From Streptomyces sp. 11x1 (GTDB lineage Bacteria > Actinomycetota > Actinomycetes > Streptomycetales > Streptomycetaceae): a DNA stretch of 64,000 bases. The position numbers were made by a program, and so were the translations under genes. The notes beneath the pieces are model-generated. The model saw only the letters and a list, made by a program, of their open reading frames with translations. It was not told the DNA's origin and searched no databases. The DNA lies in contig NZ_CP122458.1 in the NCBI RefSeq assembly GCF_032598905.1, forward strand, positions 1,736,001 to 1,800,000, read 5' to 3'. This document shows, one piece after another, positions 53,345 to 61,861 of this stretch. The number at the start of each line of letters is the position of its first letter. The first letter of the stretch is position 1.

Positions 53345-54644
53345 CGGCGGCCTCCCTCGGGGCGGGGATGTGGAAGCGGGGGTGGACGGGCCGGACCAGC
53401 TCGTTGGCGACGAAGCCGACGACGAGCAGCCCGATCATGATGAAGAAGGACGTGCCGTAGAGGTCGGAGCCGGACTTGCCCGCCTCCTCCTGCCGGTCGG
53501 CGATCCAGTTGACGATCAGCGGTCCGAGGACACCGGCCGTGGACCAGGCGGTGAGCAGCCGGCCGTGGATGGCGCCGACCTGGTAGGTGCCGAAGAGGTC
53601 CTTCAGATAGGCGGGGATCGTGGCGAAGCCTCCGCCGTAGAAGGACAGGATGACCAGGGCGCAGACGATGAACAGCGGCTTGGAGGAGTCGCCGAACTGC
53701 GCGATCAGCAGGTACATCATCGCGCCGACGCCCAGGTAGACGCGGTAGATGTTCTTGCGCCCGATGAGGTCGGACGTCGAGGACCAGACGATACGGCCCG
53801 TCATGTTGGCCGCGGAGAGCAGCGCGACGAAACCGGCGGCCGCGGTGACGGTGACCGGGGTGGAGGAGTCCGCGAAGAAGTCCGTGATCATCGGGGCGGC
53901 CTTCTCCAGGATGCCGATGCCCGCGGACACTTTCATGCACAGGATGACCCACAGGCACCAGAACTGCGGGGTGCGGATGGCGTTGTGGGCCGAGACCTGC
54001 GGGCCCGCGAGGACGCTCGGTCCGCTGTCGACCGGTTTCTCGGTGCGCGGCACCCGAACCAGCAGGACGCCGAGCAGCATGAACACGGCGTACGACAGTC
54101 CGTGCACCAGGAAGGCGAGGGCGATGCCGGAGGAGTCGGAGCCGAAGGACTCCAGCATCTGGGCGGACCAGGGCGAGGCGATCAGCGCGCCGCCGCCGAA
54201 GCCCATGATCGCGATGCCGGTGGCCATGCCGGGCCGGTCCGGGAACCATTTGATCAGGGTCGAGACGGGCGAGATGTAGCCGATGCCGAGACCGATGCCG
54301 CCGACGAAGCCGTAGCCGAAGACGATCAGCCAGTACTGCTCGGTGGCCGCGCCGAGGGAGGCGAGCAGGAAGCCGGAGGAGAAGCAGATGAGCGCGACGG
54401 TCATCGCCCAGCGCGGCCCGTTGCGCTCGACGAGGGTGCCGCCGAACGCGGCGGACAGGCCCAGCATGACGATGCCCAGCTGGAAGGGCAGGGCGCTCTG
54501 GGTGCCGCTGAGGCCGAGCGCGGCTTCGAGCGGCGGCTTGAAGACGCTCCAGGCGTAGGCCTGTCCGATGGAGAGATGTACGGAGAGCGCGGCCGGGGGG
54601 ACGAGCCAGCGGCTCCAGCCCGGAGGCGCGACGGGGGGACTCAT
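53310..54644 (-). CDS. OFA-family MFS transporter (oxalate:formate antiporter type), copy 2
   Basis: The product has 444 residues and 12 membrane segments. The N-terminal SIGQAYAWSVFKPPLEAALG is characteristic of OFA carriers. GIGLGIGYISPVSTLIKWFPDRPGMATG (in part) and GRIVWSSTSDLIGRKNIYR follow. It should carry oxalate and/or formate. It is divergent from the PanE-like/formate dehydrogenase operon, and an operator-like element lies in the shared 294-bp region. The start at 54644 has only a weak ribosome site. Confidence 0.87.
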   Translation of the reverse strand: MSPPVAPPGWSRWLVPPAALSVHLSIGQAYAWSVFKPPLEAALGLSGTQSALPFQLGIVMLGLSAAFGGTLVERNGPRWAMTVALICFSSGFLLASLGAATEQYWLIVFGYGFVGGIGLGIGYISPVSTLIKWFPDRPGMATGIAIMGFGGGALIASPWSAQMLESFGSDSSGIALAFLVHGLSYAVFMLLGVLLVRVPRTEKPVDSGPSVLAGPQVSAHNAIRTPQFWCLWVILCMKVSAGIGILEKAAPMITDFFADSSTPVTVTAAAGFVALLSAANMTGRIVWSSTSDLIGRKNIYRVYLGVGAMMYLLIAQFGDSSKPLFIVCALVILSFYGGGFATIPAYLKDLFGTYQVGAIHGRLLTAWSTAGVLGPLIVNWIADRQEEAGKSGSDLYGTSFFIMIGLLVVGFVANELVRPVHPRFHIPAPREAADVVQRQQSEPA

Positions 54645-54851
54645 GATCCCGGACGGTAGGGAGTGGCGCGGGAGTTGAGAAGGCGGCGCGTCGACCGTAT
54701 GCGATGAACGGTATCCACCGCGCGCCGAACGGTCGTTCCCCGGCCGGACCCGCCTTCGCGTACCGGCCACCTTCATGACCGGGTCATGCCTTGCCCGGTC
54801 GTCGCGCGAAGTCTTGCCCGGTCGTTGCGCGAAGTCTTGTCGGCCCAACTT

Positions 54852-54882
54852 CCATACTGTAGACAATATTTCGTCGACACAG
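54852..54882. promoter_or_regulatory. Operator-like element between OFA copy 2 and the PanE-like gene
   Basis: The stretch starts CCATACTGTAGACAAT and ends TTTCGTCGACACAG. CATACTGTA and TTCGTCGAC recur at 16429-16452, and TCCATACTG and CTGTAGAC at 43585-43615. TTGTCG 17 bp before TAGACA could be the promoter for the PanE-like gene, so a regulator here would block the -10. The rest of 54645-54938 shows nothing else. Confidence 0.55.
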
Positions 54883-54938
54883 TTCGAAACAGTGCGCCGT
54901 CTCCGCGGTATCCCTCGACCGAACGGAGCTCCCTCACC

Positions 54939-55910
54939 ATGAAAGTCGCAGTTCTCGGCGCCGGTGCGATCGGCGCCTATGTCGGCGCCGCTCTCCACCG
55001 CGCCGGCGCGGACACGCATCTCGTGGCCCGTGGACCGCATCTGGCGGCCATGAGGCGGGACGGGGTGCGTGTGCTCAGCTCGCGCGGGGACTTCACCGCC
55101 CGCGCCCACGCCACCGACGACCCGGCCGAGATCGGCCCGGTCGACTTCGTGTTCCTGGGCCTCAAGGCCAACTCGTACGCGGCGTGCGGGCCGCTGATCG
55201 AGCCTCTGCTGCACAGCACCACGGCGGTCGTCGCCGCCCAGAACGGCATCCCCTGGTGGTACTTCCACCGGTACGGCGGCCAGCACGACGGCCACCGCGT
55301 CGAGAGCGTGGACCCGGGCGGCGCGGTCAGTGCGGTGCTCGCGCCCGAACGGGCCGTCGGCTGTGTCGTCTACGCGGCCACCGAGCTCGAAGGGCCGGGC
55401 ATCGTACGGCACCTGGAAGGCACCCGGTTCTCCATCGGGGAGCCCGACCGTACGGTCTCGGCGCGCTGTCGGGCGTTCAGCGAGGCCATGGTGGCGGGCG
55501 GTCTGAAGTGTCCGGTGGAGCCCGACATCCGGGGCGACATCTGGATCAAGCTGCTCGGCAACATCTCGTTCAACCCGATCAGTGCCCTGGCCCGCGCGAC
55601 CATGCGGCAGATGTGTCTGCACGGCGGCACCCGCAAGGTCATCGAGACGATGATGGCCGAGACGCTGGCCGTCGCCGAGGCCCTGGGCTGCGAGGTCGGG
55701 GTCTCCATCGAACGGCGGATGGCCGGCGCGGAACGCGTCGGCGACCACCGCACCTCCACGCTCCAGGACCTGGAGCGCGGCAAACCGCTGGAACTCGACG
55801 CCCTGCTGGCCGCCGTCGTCGAACTGGCGGACATCACCGGCGTCGAGGTGCCCACACTCCGCACCGTCCACGCCATCTCGGACCTGCTCGCGCTGAGGAG
55901 CGCCGCGTGA
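54939..55910 (+). CDS. Ketopantoate-reductase-family protein, possible oxalyl-CoA reductase
   Basis: The product has 323 residues. The NADP Rossmann motif is VAVLGAGAIGAYVGAALHRAG and the catalytic lysine is in FLGLKANSYAA. The C-terminal helical domain contains IWIKLLGNISFNPISAL with the second catalytic residues. Housekeeping PanE makes pantoate. Here the gene starts a formate dehydrogenase operon opposite an oxalate carrier. In Methylobacterium extorquens a PanE homologue (PanE2) reduces oxalyl-CoA to glyoxylate, so the same role is proposed. GGAG lies 11 nt before the ATG; the stop overlaps the next GTG (GTGA). Confidence 0.8.
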   Translation: MKVAVLGAGAIGAYVGAALHRAGADTHLVARGPHLAAMRRDGVRVLSSRGDFTARAHATDDPAEIGPVDFVFLGLKANSYAACGPLIEPLLHSTTAVVAAQNGIPWWYFHRYGGQHDGHRVESVDPGGAVSAVLAPERAVGCVVYAATELEGPGIVRHLEGTRFSIGEPDRTVSARCRAFSEAMVAGGLKCPVEPDIRGDIWIKLLGNISFNPISALARATMRQMCLHGGTRKVIETMMAETLAVAEALGCEVGVSIERRMAGAERVGDHRTSTLQDLERGKPLELDALLAAVVELADITGVEVPTLRTVHAISDLLALRSAA

Positions 55911-57853
55911 AGAACCGGCAGAAACAGCAGAAATGGCAGAACCGGCAACCGAAGAGCTACACCAGGCTCACCCGTCCCCTCGTCCGCGACTCCCGCGACG
56001 AGCCCTTCCGGCAGGCGAGTTGGGAGGAGGCGCTGGACCGGGCCGCCCGTGGCATCGAGCGCAACCGCGGCGCGTTCGGCATGTTCTCCTGCGCCCGCGC
56101 CACCAACGAGATGAACTACGTGGCGCAGAAGTTCGCCCGCGTGGTCATGGGCACCAACAACGTCGACTCCTGCAACCGCACCTGTCACGCACCGAGCGTG
56201 GCCGGCCTGTCCGCCGCCTTCGGCTCCGGCGGCGGCACCTCGTCCTACGAGGAGATCGAGCACACCGACGTCATCGTGATGTGGGGGTCCAACGCCCGCT
56301 TCGCGCACCCGATCTTCTTCCAGCACGTGCTGAAGGGGATACGCAACGGCGCCCGGATGTACGCGGTCGACCCCCGCCGGACGTCCACCGCCGAATGGGC
56401 GGAGAGCTGGCTGGGGCTGAACGTGGGCACCGACATCCCGATGGCGCACGCGATCGGCCGCGAGATCATCCACGCGGGCCTCGTCAACGAGGCGTTCGTC
56501 GAGCGGGCGACCACCGGCTTCGAGGAGTACCGGGCGCTCGTCGAGCCCTGGACGCTCTCGCTCGCGGAGAAGGTCACGGGCGTACCGGCCGCCGCCATCC
56601 GGGAGTTGGCGCACGCATACGCCCGCGCCGAGCGCGCCCAGCTGTGCTGGACCCTCGGCATCACCGAGCACCACAACGGCACGGACAACGTCCGCGCGCT
56701 GATCAACCTCTCACTGCTGACCGGTCACGTGGGCCGCTACGCCTCCGGGTTGCAGCCCCTGCGCGGCCAGAACAACGTGCAGGGCGGCGGCGACATGGGC
56801 GCCATTCCCAACCGGCTGCCCGGCTTCCAGGACATCCACGACCCCGAGTCCCGGCTGAAGTTCGAGTCGGCGTGGGACACCGTCATCCAGCCGCACTACG
56901 GGCTGAACCTGACGGAGATGTTCGAGGCCATGGAGGAGGGGTCGCTGAAGGCCGTGTACTGCATCGGGGAGAACCCGGCGCAGTCCGAGGCCGACAGCGA
57001 GCAGGCCGTGCGGCGCATGCGGGAGCTGGACTTCCTCGTCGTCCAGGACATCTTTCTCACGAAGACAGCCGAGCTGGCCGATGTCGTGCTGCCCGCGACC
57101 GCAGGGTGGGCGGAGACGGACGGCACGACCACCAACAGCGAACGGCGGGTCCAGCGGGTGCGCCGGGCGGTCACCCCGCCCGGGGAGGCCCGCGAGGACA
57201 TCGACATCATCTGCGACCTCGCCTCCCGGCTCGGGCACGACTGGAAGTACGCCGACGCCGAGGCCGTCTGGAACGAGTTGCGGTCGGTGTCGCCGGCCCA
57301 CTACGGCATGACGTACGAGCGGCTGGCGGAGCACCAGGGCATCCAGTGGCCCTGCCCGGACACCGACCGGCTCGAACCCACCTATCTGCACGGCCGGTTG
57401 TGGGATCCGGACCCGGAGCGACGGGGCAGGCTCGCGCCCTTCGGGATCGTCCGGCACGACCCCCCGGTGGATCTGACGGACGAGCAGTTCCCCATCCGGC
57501 TGACCACCGGCCGGCGCCTCGACTCCTACAACACCGGTGTACAGAGCGGCGGTTACGCCTCACCGCTGCGGCGCGGGGAGTACATCGAGCTGTGCCCGGA
57601 GGACGCCGAGCGCTACGGGGTCACGGTCGGCGAGGAGGTCCAGGTCTCCTCGCGGCGCGGGTCGGTGACGGCACCGGTGTGGATCGACCTCGGGCTGCGG
57701 CCGGGCCTGGCCTTCATGACCATGCACTTTCCCGACGAGGTGGACACCAACCAGCTGACGATCGAGGCCAACTGCCCGATCGCGGGGACGGCGGAGTTCA
57801 AGGCGTCGGCGATCCGGATCGAGAAGCTGCCCGTCGCGACCATCGTGAGGTGA
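55907..57853 (+). CDS. Formate dehydrogenase catalytic subunit lacking the N-terminal [4Fe-4S] domain
   Basis: The product has 648 residues, a molybdopterin oxidoreductase catalytic chain. The active-site Cys-His of Cys-type formate dehydrogenases is in NNVDSCNRTCHAPS (about Cys93-His94). Mo-bis-PGD binding segments include VIVMWGSNARFAHP, GLQPLRGQNNVQGGGDMG, and the C-terminal dinucleotide domain with RLDSYNTGVQSGGYASP. The usual N-terminal Cys motif (CxxCxxxC) is absent: the protein starts with a basic tail and enters at YTRLTRPLVRDS, where the family normally follows the [4Fe-4S] domain. That domain is at the end of the gene at 59689. The GTG start overlaps the PanE-like stop and has GAGGAG upstream. 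Confidence 0.85.
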   Translation: MKNRQKQQKWQNRQPKSYTRLTRPLVRDSRDEPFRQASWEEALDRAARGIERNRGAFGMFSCARATNEMNYVAQKFARVVMGTNNVDSCNRTCHAPSVAGLSAAFGSGGGTSSYEEIEHTDVIVMWGSNARFAHPIFFQHVLKGIRNGARMYAVDPRRTSTAEWAESWLGLNVGTDIPMAHAIGREIIHAGLVNEAFVERATTGFEEYRALVEPWTLSLAEKVTGVPAAAIRELAHAYARAERAQLCWTLGITEHHNGTDNVRALINLSLLTGHVGRYASGLQPLRGQNNVQGGGDMGAIPNRLPGFQDIHDPESRLKFESAWDTVIQPHYGLNLTEMFEAMEEGSLKAVYCIGENPAQSEADSEQAVRRMRELDFLVVQDIFLTKTAELADVVLPATAGWAETDGTTTNSERRVQRVRRAVTPPGEAREDIDIICDLASRLGHDWKYADAEAVWNELRSVSPAHYGMTYERLAEHQGIQWPCPDTDRLEPTYLHGRLWDPDPERRGRLAPFGIVRHDPPVDLTDEQFPIRLTTGRRLDSYNTGVQSGGYASPLRRGEYIELCPEDAERYGVTVGEEVQVSSRRGSVTAPVWIDLGLRPGLAFMTMHFPDEVDTNQLTIEANCPIAGTAEFKASAIRIEKLPVATIVR

Positions 57854-57859
57854 CGTCAA

Positions 57860-59692
57860 GTGGACCTGCACTTCGGTGACAGCAAACCGACGGACGAGGA
57901 GAAGGCGGCGGTCGACGCGCTGCTCGGGCCGCCGGAGTCCTCCTGGGAGGGCGCGGCCCGCGACGAGATGACGGCCGCCGATCTGCGGTGGGCACGGGGC
58001 GGCCGGGAAGCCCGGGAACGCCGTGACCTGCTGTTGCCGGGGCTGCACGCGATCAACGACCGGATCGGCTGGATCAGCGAGGGCGCGCTGGACTACCTCT
58101 GCCGACGGCTGACCGTGCCGCCGGCGGAGGCGTACGGCGTGGCCACCTTCTACGCCATGTTCTCGGTCGAGCCGCGACCCGCGACCGTGCTGCACCTGTG
58201 CACGGACCTGGCGTGCGCGGCGGCCGGGGCCGCCGACCTGTGCGCCGGGGTCGAGGCCCGCCTGGGCCTCGGCAGCGGGGTGAGCGTGCGGCGCAGCCCG
58301 TGCCTGGGACTGTGCGAGCGGGCACCCGCCGCGCTCGCGATCAAGGCCGGGGACCCGGTGCGTACGGCGGTGTCGGCGCCCGCGACCGTCGAGCGGGCCG
58401 TCCTCGCGGCGAGCGCGCCCGACTCGGCCGAGGAGGAACCGCCGGCGGCCATGGCGGTCCCCCAGGCCGGGGACCCGTCGCTGACGCTGCTGGGCCGCGT
58501 CGGGGTCGTCGATCCGTCCTCGCTCGACGACTACCGGGCGCACGGCGGTTACACGGCCCTGCGGCGGGCCTTCGAACTCGGGCCCGCCGGAGTCATCCGC
58601 GAGGTCACCGACTCGGGCCTGGTCGGGCGGGGCGGCGCCGCCTTCCCCACCGGCCGCAAGTGGCAGGCCACGGCGGCGCAGCCCGACCGTCCGCACCACC
58701 TCGTCTGCAACGCGGACGAATCCGAGCCGGGCACCTTCAAGGACCGCGTGCTCATCGAAGGCGACCCGTTCTCCCTGGTCGAGGCGATGACGATCGCGGG
58801 GTACGCGACCGGCGCGCACCGGGGCCACCTGTATCTGCGCGGCGAGTACCCGCGGGCGCTGCGCCTGCTGGAGAACGCCCTCGCACAGTGCCGGGCCCGG
58901 GGCCTGCTGGGCGACGACGTCCTCGGGCAGGGATACGCCTTCGACATCGAGATCCGCCGGGGCGCCGGGGCCTACATCTGCGGCGAGGAGACGGCCCTGT
59001 TCAACAGCATCGAGGGGTACCGGGGCGAGCCTCGTTCCAAGCCGCCGTTCCCGGTGGAGAAGGGCCTGTTCGGCAAGCCGACGGTGGAGAACAACGTCGA
59101 GACGCTCGTCAACGTCCTGCCGGTCCTCACCATGGGCGCCCCGGCGTACGCGGCGATCGGCACCGACCGCTCCACCGGGCCGAAGCTGTTCTGTGTCTCG
59201 GGCAGTGTCGAGCGGCCCGGCATCTACGAGCTGCCCTTCGGGGCCACGCTGGGAGAGCTGCTCGCACTCTCCGGCGTACGCGACGGCCTGCGCGCCGTCC
59301 TCCTCGGCGGCGCGGCCGGTGGTTTCGTCCGCCCCGACGAGCTGGACATCCCGCTCACCTTCGAGGGGACACGGGAGGCGGGCACGACGCTCGGCTCGGG
59401 GGTGGTGATGGCCTTCGACGACACGGTCCCGCTGCCCCGGCTGCTGCTGCGGATCGCCGAGTTCTTCCGGGACGAGTCCTGCGGGCAGTGCGTGCCGTGC
59501 CGGGTGGGGACCGTACGGCAGGAGGAGGCGCTGCACCGGATCGCCGAGCGGACCGGGGCGGCCGCGGCCGGTGACATCGCCCTGCTCAGGGAGGTCGGCC
59601 GCGCCATGCGGGACGCCTCCATCTGCGGTCTCGGACAGACCGCGTGGAACGCCGTGGAATCCGCCATCGACCGTCTGGGGGCGTACGAATGA
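57860..59692 (+). CDS. NAD-linked diaphorase subunit, NuoE-NuoF fusion
   Basis: The product has 610 residues. A thioredoxin-like [2Fe-2S] NuoE domain covers about 45-170 (LHLCTDLACAAAG and SPCLGLCERAP supply cysteines). A NuoF domain covers about 205-600 with the NADH site GRGGAAFPTGRKW (about 256), FMN segment CNADESEPGTFKDR and the [4Fe-4S] motif DESCGQCVPCRVGT (about 538). It passes formate electrons to NAD+. Separate FdsG and FdsB proteins in other bacteria are fused here. The GTG start is 6 bp after the catalytic-subunit stop. Confidence 0.88.
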   Translation: MDLHFGDSKPTDEEKAAVDALLGPPESSWEGAARDEMTAADLRWARGGREARERRDLLLPGLHAINDRIGWISEGALDYLCRRLTVPPAEAYGVATFYAMFSVEPRPATVLHLCTDLACAAAGAADLCAGVEARLGLGSGVSVRRSPCLGLCERAPAALAIKAGDPVRTAVSAPATVERAVLAASAPDSAEEEPPAAMAVPQAGDPSLTLLGRVGVVDPSSLDDYRAHGGYTALRRAFELGPAGVIREVTDSGLVGRGGAAFPTGRKWQATAAQPDRPHHLVCNADESEPGTFKDRVLIEGDPFSLVEAMTIAGYATGAHRGHLYLRGEYPRALRLLENALAQCRARGLLGDDVLGQGYAFDIEIRRGAGAYICGEETALFNSIEGYRGEPRSKPPFPVEKGLFGKPTVENNVETLVNVLPVLTMGAPAYAAIGTDRSTGPKLFCVSGSVERPGIYELPFGATLGELLALSGVRDGLRAVLLGGAAGGFVRPDELDIPLTFEGTREAGTTLGSGVVMAFDDTVPLPRLLLRIAEFFRDESCGQCVPCRVGTVRQEEALHRIAERTGAAAAGDIALLREVGRAMRDASICGLGQTAWNAVESAIDRLGAYE

Positions 59693-60549
59693 CCGTGATC
59701 CCGCTGGGAGTGCCGCGTCGCCTCCTGGAGTTCACCCTCGACGGGGAGCCGGTGCGTGCCCCCGAGGGCTCCACGATCCTGGACGCCTGCCGGGCCGCCG
59801 GCAAGGACGTGCCGACCCTCTGCGAGGGCGACACCCTCACCCCGAAGAACGCCTGCCGGGTCTGTGTCGTCGAGGTCGAGGGCGCCCGGACCCTGGTCCC
59901 GGCCTGCTCCCGCAAGGCCGAGCCAGGCATGGAGGTGCGGACGGACACCGAGCGCGCCCGGCACAGCCGCAAGATCGTGCTGGAACTCCTCGCGTCGTCG
60001 GTCGATCTCTCGACGACCCCGAAGGTCGCGGGATGGCTCAAGGAGTACGAGGCGAAACCGGACCGCTTCGGCCCGGACGCGGCCCGACTGAACGAGGAGC
60101 CCAAGGTCGACAACGAGCTGTACGTCCGGGACTACGACAAATGCATCCTGTGTTACAAGTGCGTGGACGCCTGTGGGGACCAGTGGCAGAACACGTTCGC
60201 GATCTCCGTCGCGGGCCGGGGCTTCGACGCCCGGATCGCCGTGGAGCACGACGCCCCGCTCACCGACTCGGCCTGCGTGTACTGCGGCAACTGCATCGAG
60301 GTCTGCCCGACGGGCGCGCTGTCCTTCAAGTCGGAGTTCGACATGCGGGCGGCGGGCACCTGGGACGAGTCGGCGCAGACGGAGACCACCACGGTGTGCG
60401 CGTACTGCGGTGTGGGCTGCAACCTCACACTCCATGTGCAGGACAATGAGATCGTGAAGGTCACCTCGCCGCACGACAACCCGGTGACCCACGGCAACCT
60501 CTGCATCAAGGGCCGTTTCGGCTACCAGCACGTACAGAACCGGGACTGA
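59689..60549 (+). CDS. Fe-S subunit: NuoG-type ferredoxin fused to the formate dehydrogenase N-terminal [4Fe-4S] domain
   Basis: The product has 286 residues. An N-terminal [2Fe-2S] domain ([22 protein letters not shown], about 45-75) is followed by two [4Fe-4S] clusters ([14 protein letters not shown] and [14 protein letters not shown]). The last 50 residues ([14 protein letters not shown] then [18 protein letters not shown]) are the N-terminal cluster domain that normally begins FdhA, ending where the gene at 55907 resumes. The ATG overlaps the NuoEF stop (ATGA). The two chains must associate to rebuild the catalytic subunit. Confidence 0.85.
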   Translation: MTVIPLGVPRRLLEFTLDGEPVRAPEGSTILDACRAAGKDVPTLCEGDTLTPKNACRVCVVEVEGARTLVPACSRKAEPGMEVRTDTERARHSRKIVLELLASSVDLSTTPKVAGWLKEYEAKPDRFGPDAARLNEEPKVDNELYVRDYDKCILCYKCVDACGDQWQNTFAISVAGRGFDARIAVEHDAPLTDSACVYCGNCIEVCPTGALSFKSEFDMRAAGTWDESAQTETTTVCAYCGVGCNLTLHVQDNEIVKVTSPHDNPVTHGNLCIKGRFGYQHVQNRD

Positions 60550-60557
60550 GACACGAC

Positions 60558-61421
60558 ATGGGACGAGTCACGGAACGACGCAAGGTGATCCGCATCCGGG
60601 ACGGCGCGGTCTCCACCCGCCCGGACACGCTCGTCGCCGAGGAACCGATGGAGATCCGGCTGAACGGCAAGCCGCTCGCGATCACCATGCGCACCCCGGG
60701 CGACGACTTCGCCCTGGCGGCGGGGTTCCTGGTCAGCGAAGGGGTGCTCGCCCAGCGGTCGGACCTGCAGAACATCGTCTACTGCGCGGGAGCCACGGCG
60801 GACGGCTCGAACACCTACAACGTGGTGGACGTGAAGACCGCGCCCGGGGTCACCGTCCCGGACATCACCCTCGAACGCAACGTCTACACGACCTCGTCCT
60901 GCGGGCTGTGCGGGAAGGCGTCGCTGGACGCCGTACGGACGACCGCCCGGTGGGCCGTCGACGACACGCACGGCGGTGACGCTCCCCCGGTCCGGCTCGA
61001 CCCCGAACTCCTCGCGGGCCTCCCCGACCGGCTCCGCGCGGCCCAGCGGGTCTTCGACCGGACCGGGGGTCTGCACGCGGCGGCCCTGTTCAGCGAGGAC
61101 GGCGAGCTGCTCGACGTACGGGAGGACGTCGGGCGGCACAACGCCGTGGACAAGCTGGTGGGGCGGGCGCTGCAGAGCGGGTCGCTGCCGCTGTCGAGGG
61201 CCGTGCTGCTGGTGTCGGGGCGAGCCTCGTTCGAGCTGGCGCAGAAGGCGGTGATGGCGGGGATCCCGGTGCTGGCCGCGGTGTCGGCACCGTCGTCCCT
61301 CGCGGTGGACCTGGCGGCGGAGACCGGGCTGACGCTGGTGGGCTTCCTGCGGGGTGCCTCCATGAACGTGTACGCGGGCGAGCACCGGATCGCTCTGCGG
61401 GCCGCGGCCGCGAAAGGGTGA
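60558..61421 (+). CDS. fdhD: Formate dehydrogenase accessory sulfurtransferase
   Basis: The product has 287 residues, full length. The catalytic cysteine motif [11 protein letters not shown] lies near residue 115; [14 protein letters not shown] and [18 protein letters not shown] are diagnostic of FdhD. FdhD passes sulfur to Mo-bis-MGD, which formate dehydrogenases require. It is the last gene of the operon, 8 bp after the Fe-S subunit. A strong terminator follows. Confidence 0.95.
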   Translation: MGRVTERRKVIRIRDGAVSTRPDTLVAEEPMEIRLNGKPLAITMRTPGDDFALAAGFLVSEGVLAQRSDLQNIVYCAGATADGSNTYNVVDVKTAPGVTVPDITLERNVYTTSSCGLCGKASLDAVRTTARWAVDDTHGGDAPPVRLDPELLAGLPDRLRAAQRVFDRTGGLHAAALFSEDGELLDVREDVGRHNAVDKLVGRALQSGSLPLSRAVLLVSGRASFELAQKAVMAGIPVLAAVSAPSSLAVDLAAETGLTLVGFLRGASMNVYAGEHRIALRAAAAKG

Positions 61422-61440
61422 GCGGCTCCCCGCGACACGG

Positions 61441-61493
61441 CGGCGGGGCCCCCGACGGCGGGGAGCGCCCCCTGCGCCCTGGGGGCCCCGCCG
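61441..61493 (+). terminator. Terminator of the formate dehydrogenase operon
   Basis: The 13-bp perfect arms CGGCGGGGCCCCC and GGGGGCCCCGCCG enclose 27 bases, with TTTG after the second arm. It lies 19 bp beyond the fdhD stop. Confidence 0.75.
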
Positions 61494-61526
61494 TTTGCCT
61501 CGCCGGGCAACGCCATGGGCCCACTG

Positions 61527-61714
61527 GTTTCGTCGGCGGGTGCGGGTGGGTGAGGGCTGGTCGCGCAGTTCCCCGCGCCCCTGAAAGACCAGGCCCTGCG
61601 GGCCTGAATGGCGACGGGGCTGAGGGGTGAAAAGCGCGGGGCGCAGCCCCTGCTCTTCAGGGGCGCGGGGAACTGCGCGAGAAGCCCCCACCCACCCGCA
61701 CCCGCCGACGAAAC
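61527..61714. repeat. Large inverted repeat with 58-bp arms
   Basis: Arm 1 (61527-61584) begins GTTTCGTCGGCGGGTGCGGG; arm 2 (61657-61714) is its reverse complement except for about three positions. The 72-bp loop holds a further short hairpin (GCGGGGCGCAGCCCC). Each arm is a copy of the dispersed repeat also at 7693-7738. Head-to-head insertion between fdhD and the sialidase gene is likely. Confidence 0.9.
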
Positions 61715-61765
61715 ACGCACCCCCCACCCTCTGACGCGAAACACGCCCACCCACCCGCACGGTTC

Positions 61766-61794
61766 TTGTGAGCCCCAGACCCCCCAAGTACCGT
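61766..61794 (+). promoter_or_regulatory. Promoter of the sialidase gene
   Basis: TTGTGA (61766-61771) and TACCGT (61789-61794) are 17 bp apart. The expected transcript start is just before the palindrome at 61804. Confidence 0.45.
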
Positions 61795-61803
61795 CATGGC
61801 CGC

Positions 61804-61828
61804 ACATCGGACGTGGGACGTCCGATGT
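61804..61828. promoter_or_regulatory. Perfect palindromic operator before the sialidase gene
   Basis: The 11-bp arms ACATCGGACGT and ACGTCCGATGT flank GGG. The position just after the promoter suits a repressor, probably of GntR/FadR type given the symmetry. Its regulator is not identified in the window. Confidence 0.6.
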
Positions 61829-61861
61829 CCCATCACCCAGACGGATGAAGGGCTGGCCACC

